Shown piece after piece: positions 1-4,851 of a stretch of 11,403 bases of DNA. Each line of letters starts with the position of its first letter. Position 1 is the stretch's first letter. This DNA is from Flavobacterium sp. Lineage in GTDB: Bacteria > Bacteroidota > Bacteroidia > Flavobacteriales > Flavobacteriaceae. A model generated the notes under the pieces. It was not told where the DNA came from and ran no database searches. It saw nothing but the letters and a program-made list of their open reading frames with translations. The stretch lies in NCBI GenBank assembly GCA_030150335.1, contig JASLGC010000351.1:1-11403 (forward strand), read 5' to 3'. The position numbers were made by a program, and so were the translations under genes.

Positions 1-474
1 GGTGAGCGTAATCCATATACAACAACAGAAGGTCGTGTTGGTGTAACGTTTTCAACTAAAGTAAATGACCGAATTTCTGTAAATGGTAAATTAGGTGTAC
101 CTGTTGGTGGTGTAGAGCAATCAGTGATTGTAGGGGATGTCGAAGTATTATTGCGATTAAATGAAGCAGGTTCTCTAAGTGCGCGTTTCTTTAATAGAGA
201 AAATGATATCAACTACATTGGAGAGGGAATTGGATATACGCAAGGTGTAGGGCTTACTTATGAAGTAGACTTTGATACATTTAAAGAATTATTGTCTAAA
301 ATCTTAAATAAAGCGGATAAAAAAGCTCGTGAAAAGAAAAGCGATAAAAAGCAAGAAAATAGCCGTTCGGAAGAACTTCCTGATTCGGATTTTAACCGTG
401 ATTTTATTAAGTTTTACGAGTCTCGACGAAAGTCTCCATCAAATCAAGCTAATACTTATCCCTTAACAAAATAG
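1..474 (+). CDS. TamB-family translocation/assembly module, C-terminal part (5' end outside window)
   Basis: The reading frame is open from base 1 and ends at TAG 472-474, giving the last 157 residues of a larger protein. The visible part has alternating beta-rich segments (about residues 1-80) and a motif of the type GVGLTYEVDFDTFKELLSKI (about residues 81-100). This resembles the C-terminal TamB/DUF490 end of Bacteroidota TamB-like proteins. A charged, Lys/Glu-rich tail of about 55 residues follows (many KK, KSDKK, RR), probably disordered. Family knowledge: TamB-like proteins span the periplasm as a long beta-groove and help assemble outer-membrane proteins or move lipids. The ATG at 124 is internal, because the same frame continues upstream without a stop and with family-like sequence. 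No terminator is seen before pfkA. The assignment rests on the C-terminus only. Confidence 0.75.
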   Translation, partial: GERNPYTTTEGRVGVTFSTKVNDRISVNGKLGVPVGGVEQSVIVGDVEVLLRLNEAGSLSARFFNRENDINYIGEGIGYTQGVGLTYEVDFDTFKELLSKILNKADKKAREKKSDKKQENSRSEELPDSDFNRDFIKFYESRRKSPSNQANTYPLTK

Positions 475-498
475 TAGCAATTTTAAGATATAATTTAA

Positions 499-529
499 TT
501 GTTAAAATCGCGATTATTCCCTAAATTTA
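499..529 (+). promoter_or_regulatory. Candidate flavobacterial promoter for pfkA-gapA cluster
   Basis: TTG at 499-501 is followed after 20 bases by TAAATTTA at 522-529. This matches the Bacteroidota housekeeping form TTG-N17-23-TAnnTTTG except for the last base. Transcription would start a few bases downstream, leaving a very short A-rich leader before the pfkA ATG at 546. It lies in the only sizeable gap (71 bases) upstream of the glycolytic cluster. Inferred from sequence alone. Confidence 0.5.
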
Positions 530-545
530 CTCAAAACGATAAAAT

Positions 546-1532
546 ATGAGTAAGGTGATAAAAAAAATAGGTGTTTTAACTTCAGGAGGTGACGCTCCTG
601 GGATGAACGCTGCTATTAGAGCAATTGTACGTACTTGTTCTTTTCACAATGTTATGTGTGTAGGTATCTTTAGAGGTTTTCAAGGTCTTGTAGAAGGAGA
701 CTTCGAAGTATTAGGACCTCGTGATGTAAACTATATCATTAACAAGGGAGGAACAATCTTAAAAACAGCTCGTTGCAGTGCCTTCAAAACGGAAGAAGGA
801 CGTAAAACAGCTTATGAAAATATAAAGAATGCACAACTTGACGCATTAATTGTTATCGGTGGAGACGGAAGTTTTACTGGAGCAATGATTTTAAGTAAAG
901 AGTTTGATATTCCTGTGATGGGAATCCCAGGAACAATAGATAATGATATTCACGGAACAAGCCATACAATCGGTTTTGATACAGCGTTGAACACAGTAGT
1001 TGACGCAGTTGATAAAATTAGAGATACGGCAAGTTCGCATAAACGTTTATTCTTCGTTGAAGTAATGGGGCGTGATGCAGGGCATATTGCTCTTAATGCT
1101 GGTATAGGAGCAGGAGCTGAAGAAATCATAATTCCTGAAGAAAATATGGGATTGGAACGATTGTTGGAGTCGCTACAAAAAAGTAAACTTACAGGAAAAT
1201 CATCAAGTATCGTATTGGTAGCTGAAGGAGAGAAACTTGGAAAGAGTGTATTCGAACTTGGTGCTTATGTTGAAGAAAATTTACCTGAGTATGACGTACG
1301 CGTTTCTGTGTTAGGTCACATGCAAAGAGGTGGAGCTCCATCTTGTTTTGACAGGGTATTAGCAAGTAGATTGAGTGTGAAGGCTGTAGAAACTTTATTA
1401 GAGGGTAAACGCAATTTTATGGTAGGGCTTATAAATGACCAAGTTGCTTTAACTCCATTAGAGCAAGCTGTAAAAGGACACTCTCAGATAGATGCTGAAT
1501 TACTTAGGGTATCTGATATAATTAGTATTTAA
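546..1532 (+). CDS. pfkA: ATP-dependent 6-phosphofructokinase
   Basis: This cytosolic enzyme phosphorylates fructose 6-phosphate to fructose 1,6-bisphosphate, the committed step of glycolysis. It has 328 residues, close to the roughly 320 usual for bacterial PfkA. Visible motifs are the nucleotide loop LTSGGDAPGMNA (11-22) and GGDGS (105-109). Gly108 in place of Asp marks the ATP-dependent rather than pyrophosphate-dependent type. The catalytic GTIDND (129-134) has Asp132 as the likely base, and substrate contacts include HKR (165-167), MGR (174-176) and the late GHMQRGG motif. The ATG start gives the expected N-terminus just before the first beta strand. gapA follows after 21 bases with no terminator, so the two are probably co-transcribed. 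Nothing is missing or unusual. The family call is certain; allosteric behaviour cannot be read from the sequence. Confidence 0.97.
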   Translation: MSKVIKKIGVLTSGGDAPGMNAAIRAIVRTCSFHNVMCVGIFRGFQGLVEGDFEVLGPRDVNYIINKGGTILKTARCSAFKTEEGRKTAYENIKNAQLDALIVIGGDGSFTGAMILSKEFDIPVMGIPGTIDNDIHGTSHTIGFDTALNTVVDAVDKIRDTASSHKRLFFVEVMGRDAGHIALNAGIGAGAEEIIIPEENMGLERLLESLQKSKLTGKSSSIVLVAEGEKLGKSVFELGAYVEENLPEYDVRVSVLGHMQRGGAPSCFDRVLASRLSVKAVETLLEGKRNFMVGLINDQVALTPLEQAVKGHSQIDAELLRVSDIISI

Positions 1533-1553
1533 TAATTAAAAAAATTTTTGAAG

Positions 1554-2555
1554 ATGAAAACTAGAATTGGAATTAACGGTTTTGGACGTATTGGGCGTTT
1601 AATGTTAAGAGAAGCAGTAAAAAATAATAATGTAGAAATTGTAGCGGTAAACGATTTAATGACTGTAGAACAATTAGCTTACTTAATTAAGTTTGACTCT
1701 GTTCATGGTCGTTTTAACGGTACTGTTGATATAAAAGATGGAAATTTAGTTGTTAATGGACAAACAATCCGTGTTACAGCTGAGAAAGACCCATCATTAT
1801 TAAAATGGGATGAAGTAAAAGTTGATATCGTTGCTGATTGTACAGGTATTTTTAAAGACTTAGCTGGTGCTCAAAAACATATTGATGCAGGTGCTAAGAA
1901 AGTTTTAATCTCTGCTCCATCTCCAGATGCTCCTATGTATGTAATGGGAGTTAACCACAAAGAATTAAAAGCAACTGATACTATTGTTTCTAACGCTTCT
2001 TGTACTACTAACTGTTTAGCTCCAATTGCTAAAGTTATCAATGATAATTTTGGTATTGTTGAAGGGTTAATGACTACTATCCACGCTGCAACTGCAACTC
2101 AGTACACAGTAGATGGACCTTCTAAAAAAGACTTTAGAGGTGGTCGTTCTGCATTAGTAAACATGATTCCTGCTTCAACAGGTGCTGCTAAAGCGGTTGG
2201 AAAAGTTATTCCTGAATTAAAAGGAAAATTAACTGGTATGTCTATGCGTGTTCCTACAGCTGACGTATCTGCAGTAGATTTAACTGTAAAAGTAGCTAAA
2301 GAAACTTCTTACGAAGAGATCTTAGCTGTATTGAAAAAAGCAAGTGAGAATGAGTTAAAAGGTATCATGGCTTATGTTGAAGATGATGTTGTTTCTCAAG
2401 ACTTCGTATCTGATCCACATACTTGTATCGTTGACTCTAAAGCGGGTATTGCATTAAATAGTACTTTCTATAAATTCATCGCTTGGTATGACAATGAGTA
2501 CGGATACTCAGCTAAAATGGTTGAAATGGCTGTTTTAATGAATACTGTTAAGTAA
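1554..2555 (+). CDS. gapA: Type I glyceraldehyde-3-phosphate dehydrogenase
   Basis: This enzyme oxidises glyceraldehyde 3-phosphate to 1,3-bisphosphoglycerate with NAD in glycolysis. With the start at ATG 1554 it has 333 residues, the normal GAPDH length. An upstream in-frame TTG at 1548 would add only two residues and is less likely, since MKTRIGINGFGRIGR is the usual N-terminus. The Rossmann motif GFGRIGR is at 9-15, and Asp34 in VND favours NAD. The catalytic loop SNASCTTNC has the nucleophile Cys150, paired with His177 in TTIHAAT. The C-terminal WYDNEYGYS motif is present. Codon choice is strongly biased (many TCT, GCT, GTT, TTA), as expected for a highly expressed protein. It lies between pfkA and the BadF-type kinase with gaps of 21 and 13 bases, suggesting one operon. 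Confidence 0.98.
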   Translation: MKTRIGINGFGRIGRLMLREAVKNNNVEIVAVNDLMTVEQLAYLIKFDSVHGRFNGTVDIKDGNLVVNGQTIRVTAEKDPSLLKWDEVKVDIVADCTGIFKDLAGAQKHIDAGAKKVLISAPSPDAPMYVMGVNHKELKATDTIVSNASCTTNCLAPIAKVINDNFGIVEGLMTTIHAATATQYTVDGPSKKDFRGGRSALVNMIPASTGAAKAVGKVIPELKGKLTGMSMRVPTADVSAVDLTVKVAKETSYEEILAVLKKASENELKGIMAYVEDDVVSQDFVSDPHTCIVDSKAGIALNSTFYKFIAWYDNEYGYSAKMVEMAVLMNTVK

Positions 2556-2568
2556 TAAAATAGATTGA

Positions 2569-3414
2569 ATGAAGATAATCGTTGATAGTGGTTCTACTAA
2601 AGCCGATTGGATCTTCTTTGACCAAAATAGTAATGTAATAACTTCGGTGACGAGCTTAGGGCTTAATCCCGAAGTTATTTCTTTAGATGAGTTCTTTACC
2701 CGTGTAAATACTGTTCCAGATATTTCTAAGAACAAAGACGCGGTTAAAGAACTTTATTTTTATGGGGCAGGGTGTGGATCTGATCGTACAAATAGTATAG
2801 TTAAGAACTTCTTTGAAGGATATTTTACGAATTGTTCTGCAATTCACGTACACGAAGACACTTATGCAGCTATTTATGCTACTGTAGATCGTGGTGAAAC
2901 AGGAATCGTTTGTATCAATGGTACAGGGTCTAATGTGTCATATTTTGATGGAAATAAAGTATATCAAAGAGTGCAATCTCTTGGATTTATGGCAATGGAT
3001 GACTGCAGTGGTAGCTCGTTTGGGCGTTTGCTTTTAAAGAGCTATTTCTTAAAGATGTTGCCGATAGATTTGGCAATTGCTTTTTCTGCAAAGTACGATA
3101 TTGATGCAGATGTAGTAAAGTATAACTTCTACAAAAAGGAAAATCCAAATGCTTATATGGCGTCTTTTTTGCCGTTTTTAATAGAGTATAAGGACCATCC
3201 GTATTTTCAAAAAATGATACGAGAACAAGTAGAGTTTTTTGTAAATAATTATATCAAAAATAACCCAGAATACGTTGAGGTTCCTGTTCATTTTGTAGGT
3301 TCGGTGGCTTATTTTTTACAAGATGAATTTAGAGCTGTTTTAACCGAAAATAAGATTAAAGTAGGTAATATTATACAAAAGCCTTTAGATGGGCTAATAG
3401 AGTATCACAAATAA
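2569..3414 (+). CDS. BadF/BadG-type ATPase, N-acetylglucosamine kinase-like
   Basis: This is a 281-residue member of the sugar kinase/actin-fold ATPase group (BadF/BadG/BcrA/BcrD). Phosphate-1 motif DSGSTKADW is at 6-14, and GAGCGSDR is at 66-73. HEDTYAA (95-101) carries Asp97 at the place of the catalytic base, phosphate-2 is NGTGSN (117-122), and FVGSVAYFL (242-250) resembles the adenosine-binding motif. Family members phosphorylate N-acetylglucosamine or related amino sugars. Here the segment that usually reads like GDEGSG is MDDCSGSSFG (143-152), so sugar specificity, and even kinase activity, is uncertain. It sits 13 bases after gapA and 12 before mgsA, so co-transcription with glycolysis is likely. 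A role in cell-wall sugar recycling or in sensing a sugar is inference only. Confidence 0.8.
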   Translation: MKIIVDSGSTKADWIFFDQNSNVITSVTSLGLNPEVISLDEFFTRVNTVPDISKNKDAVKELYFYGAGCGSDRTNSIVKNFFEGYFTNCSAIHVHEDTYAAIYATVDRGETGIVCINGTGSNVSYFDGNKVYQRVQSLGFMAMDDCSGSSFGRLLLKSYFLKMLPIDLAIAFSAKYDIDADVVKYNFYKKENPNAYMASFLPFLIEYKDHPYFQKMIREQVEFFVNNYIKNNPEYVEVPVHFVGSVAYFLQDEFRAVLTENKIKVGNIIQKPLDGLIEYHK

Positions 3415-3426
3415 AAAACTAAGGTT

Positions 3427-3795
3427 ATGGAAATAGCAATTGTAGCACACGATGCTAAGAAAAAAGAGATGTTGGAGTTTATCAAAAAGAATCGCGATAT
3501 ACTAACGGGTGCAGAGATTTCTTTGATTGGTACAGGTACAACTGGTAGTATGGCTCAAGATGCTGGTTTTGAAGTAAGACGTATGCTTTCTGGTCCAATG
3601 GGTGGAGATGCGCAAATTGCTGGACGTGTAGCAGAGGGTAAAACAGGTATGGTTCTTTTCTTTAAAGACCCACTTGGGAAACACCCACACGAACCAGATA
3701 TTAATATGTTGTTACGTGTTTGTGACGTGCACAATGTGCCTTTGGCAACTAACGAAGCTTCGGCTCAGTTACTTCTAAATGCAATCAGTAAATAG
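3427..3795 (+). CDS. mgsA: Methylglyoxal synthase
   Basis: It converts dihydroxyacetone phosphate to methylglyoxal and phosphate, a bypass of lower glycolysis used when triose phosphates accumulate. At 122 residues it is shorter than the 152-residue E. coli enzyme and lacks that protein's N- and C-terminal extensions, but the core is intact. Visible motifs are VAHDAKK (6-12), GTGTTG (35-40), SGPMGGD (55-61) with Asp61 as the equivalent of the catalytic Asp71, and DPL...PHEPD (81-91). The last holds Asp81, His88 and Asp91, equivalent to E. coli Asp91, His98 and Asp101. It is the last gene of the cluster and is followed 21 bases later by a strong terminator. Linkage to pfkA and gapA fits control of triose-phosphate flux. 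The phosphate allostery known from E. coli cannot be judged here. Confidence 0.96.
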   Translation: MEIAIVAHDAKKKEMLEFIKKNRDILTGAEISLIGTGTTGSMAQDAGFEVRRMLSGPMGGDAQIAGRVAEGKTGMVLFFKDPLGKHPHEPDINMLLRVCDVHNVPLATNEASAQLLLNAISK

Positions 3796-3816
3796 AGTAA
3801 TTTTTATTTTATATAC

Positions 3817-3851
3817 AAACGCTGTGAATGCTGTTCATAGCGTTTTTTTTT
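3817..3851 (+). terminator. Rho-independent terminator of the pfkA-gapA-kinase-mgsA cluster
   Basis: A 12-bp stem (AAACGCTGTGAA at 3817-3828 with TTCATAGCGTTT at 3834-3845, including one G-T wobble) closes a 5-base loop, TGCTG. The stem runs into nine T residues at 3843-3851. It lies 21 bases past the mgsA stop and clearly ends the plus-strand unit. The minus-strand side has only AAA before the stem and no matching T-tract in the opposite sense, so it acts mainly in one direction. Confidence 0.92.
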
Positions 3852-3929
3852 GCGATCTATTTTTTATAGTTACAACACTACTATTTCTGAATTCCCCTCC
3901 TTTTTTCTTTCCTAATTCACACTAATTTT

Positions 3930-3970
3930 CATCCAATTTTTAGAGTAAAACATCCAATTTTACTGTAAAA
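3930..3970. repeat. Two-copy tandem repeat with GTAAAA half-sites
   Basis: CATCCAATTTT begins both copies (3930-3950 and 3951-3970), and both end in GTAAAA; the copies differ by one length change and two or three substitutions. The second copy contains a perfect inverted repeat, TTTTAC-T-GTAAAA (3958-3970). Further TTTTAC hexamers follow at 3999-4004 and 4043-4048. The arrangement looks like iterated protein-binding half-sites, but no gene start lies nearby to be regulated, so function is unknown. Confidence 0.7.
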
Positions 3971-3972
3971 CG

Positions 3973-3993
3973 AGTGAATATTTCACTTTTTTT
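3973..3993 (+). terminator. Weak possible terminator hairpin
   Basis: AGTGAA (3973-3978) can pair with TTCACT (3982-3987) over a 3-base loop, running into seven T (3987-3993). The stem is short and AT-rich, so it may be a backup to the mgsA terminator or chance. Confidence 0.25.
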
Positions 3994-4167
3994 GACCATT
4001 TTACTTCAAAAAAGCATTAAAAAGAGATGATTTTTTCAGGTTTTTTACAAGGGTGTTTTGTATTGTAACTTACTGAATTTTAACCATATAGGATTATTTT
4101 TAGTGGCAATACCACTATAATTCGCTTTATGCTCAACACCAGTGTTTATAAGGCTTAGGAGTGTATT

Positions 4168-4264
4168 CTTCGACAATCATCTGACTATTCTCCGAGTTTA
4201 CTGGCCTGAGAACCATTTAGTCGAAGCATTGTCAGAGCATACTCGGACTATTGTCTGAGCATCT
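4168..4264. repeat. Cluster of degenerate ~21-30 base units with interleaved inverted repeats
   Basis: Four units can be read, starting near 4170, 4191, 4221 and 4243. Each begins TCG or TCCG and contains CTGA, CAGAG or CTGAG about 12-15 bases on. The last two units share ATTGTC(A/T)GAGCAT at 4228-4240 and 4250-4262, a 22-base period. Two perfect 7-base inverted repeats interleave: CTTCGAC 4168-4174 with GTCGAAG 4220-4226, and TCCGAGT 4191-4197 with ACTCGGA 4241-4247. GACTATT also occurs directly repeated at 4183 and 4246. The TTCGAC...CTGAG content recalls the intergenic REP-like repeats of Bacteroidota, but that link is from general memory and untested. Confidence 0.6.
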
Positions 4265-4268
4265 TAGC

Positions 4269-4306
4269 AGGAGAGTAACGTAGTTTACAGTGCGCAAGGA
4301 GAGTAA
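4269..4306. repeat. 10-base direct repeat AGGAGAGTAA
   Basis: AGGAGAGTAA occurs at 4269-4278 and again at 4297-4306, 28 bases apart. It lies just downstream of the TCG...CTGA units and just before the 11-bp hairpin. No function is recognised. Confidence 0.55.
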
Positions 4307-4312
4307 ATTGAA

Positions 4313-4348
4313 AATGTAGCTAATTAACAATAGGGGGTTAGCTACATT
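4313..4348. other. 11-bp perfect hairpin, possible terminator or end of a small RNA
   Basis: AATGTAGCTAA (4313-4323) pairs perfectly with TTAGCTACATT (4338-4348) around a 14-base loop that contains five G. On the plus strand it is followed by ATATTTTT, and on the minus strand by TTTTCAATTT, so it could be a weak terminator in either direction. The cluster has its own strong terminator 470 bases upstream, and ridA has a better one at 4384-4423. That leaves this hairpin unexplained unless a separate transcript exists. Confidence 0.5.
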
Positions 4349-4383
4349 ATATTTTTGAACACAACAGGATATACTTAGTGATA

Positions 4384-4423
4384 AGAAAAAAGAAAAGCCC
4401 TTAAAACTTAATTTAAGGGCTTT
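4384..4423 (-). terminator. Rho-independent terminator of lptD-ridA
   Basis: A 12-bp stem, AAAGCCCTTAAA (4394-4405) with TTTAAGGGCTTT (4412-4423), has a 6-base loop. Read on the minus strand, it runs into TTTTCTTTTTTCTTAT. It lies about 20 bases beyond the ridA stop codon. The opposite side offers only three T, so action on the plus strand would be weak. Confidence 0.88.
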
Positions 4424-4443
4424 CTGTATAATGAGTAGATTGC

Positions 4444-4824
4444 TTATTTACTTGCAATCATTGAAATCTCTACGTTTACATTACGTGGTAGTTTTACTAC
4501 TTGAATGCACTCTCTTGCAGGAGCAGTTTCGATAGTGAAGAAGCTTCCGTAAATCTCGTTTACCTTAGCGAAGTCGTTCATATCAGTTAAGAAAATAGTT
4601 GACTTAACAACGTTTTCAAAAGTTAATCCAGCCGCTTCAAGAATAGCACCTAAGTTAGCCATTACTTGTTTTGCCTCATCTTCAATTCCTGTTGTTACCA
4701 GCGTTTCTGTTGCTTGGTTAAAAGGAATTTGACCAGAGATAAAAAGTAAATCACCTACCATTACCGAATGGTTATAAGGTCCGATAGGAGCAGGAGCTTT
4801 GTCTGAGTTTATAATCTTTTTCAT
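4444..4824 (-). CDS. ridA: RidA family reactive intermediate/imine deaminase
   Basis: RidA hydrolyses reactive enamine/imine intermediates (for example 2-aminoacrylate made by PLP-dependent threonine/serine dehydratases) to ketoacids and ammonia in the cytosol. At 126 residues it matches the trimeric YjgF/YER057c/UK114 family. Visible motifs are APAPIGPY (10-17), SGQIP (30-34) and the signature PARECIQVVKLPRNVNVEISMIA (102-124). Arg104 is equivalent to the carboxylate-binding Arg105 of E. coli, with Cys106 and Glu119 at the usual places. The ATG start gives the normal family N-terminus. It begins 27 bases after the lptD stop on the same strand and ends at a strong terminator, so the two genes probably share a transcript. 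No metabolic link to LptD is obvious. Confidence 0.95.
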   Translation of the reverse strand: MKKIINSDKAPAPIGPYNHSVMVGDLLFISGQIPFNQATETLVTTGIEDEAKQVMANLGAILEAAGLTFENVVKSTIFLTDMNDFAKVNEIYGSFFTIETAPARECIQVVKLPRNVNVEISMIASK

Positions 4825-4851
4825 ATCGTTTATCTTTTCTTGTTTACTTAA

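Larger units (their letters stand above)
3852..4383. other. Intergenic region between convergent genes, no gene recognised, rich in repeats
   Basis: About 530 bases between the mgsA and ridA terminators contain no open frame with recognisable protein sequence and no tRNA or rRNA. The region holds, in order: a 20/21-base tandem repeat (3930-3970), a small AGTGAA/TTCACT hairpin followed by seven T (3973-3993), a TAGTGG/CCACTA hairpin (4101-4117), a cluster of TCG...CTGA units (4168-4264), two copies of AGGAGAGTAA (4269 and 4297), and an 11-bp hairpin (4313-4348). It could hold a small RNA, a remnant of a non-coding mobile repeat, or only spacer. I cannot decide from sequence alone. Confidence 0.6.

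Noticed and set aside
124..474. Short separate gene starting at ATG 124
   Set aside because: The same frame is open back to base 1 with TamB-like sequence, so this is the end of a longer gene cut by the window edge.
2535..2735. Minus-strand open frame of 66 codons
   Set aside because: It lies antisense over the start of the BadF-type kinase gene, which has clear family motifs; no recognisable protein features.
3502..3690. Minus-strand open frame of 62 codons
   Set aside because: It is antisense to the conserved core of mgsA; Cys/Thr/Ser-rich composition is a shadow of the mgsA codons.
3930..4306. CRISPR array or complete insertion sequence in the intergenic repeats
   Set aside because: The repeats are few, degenerate and unevenly spaced, with no spacers of constant length. 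No transposase frame or matching terminal inverted repeats flank the region.
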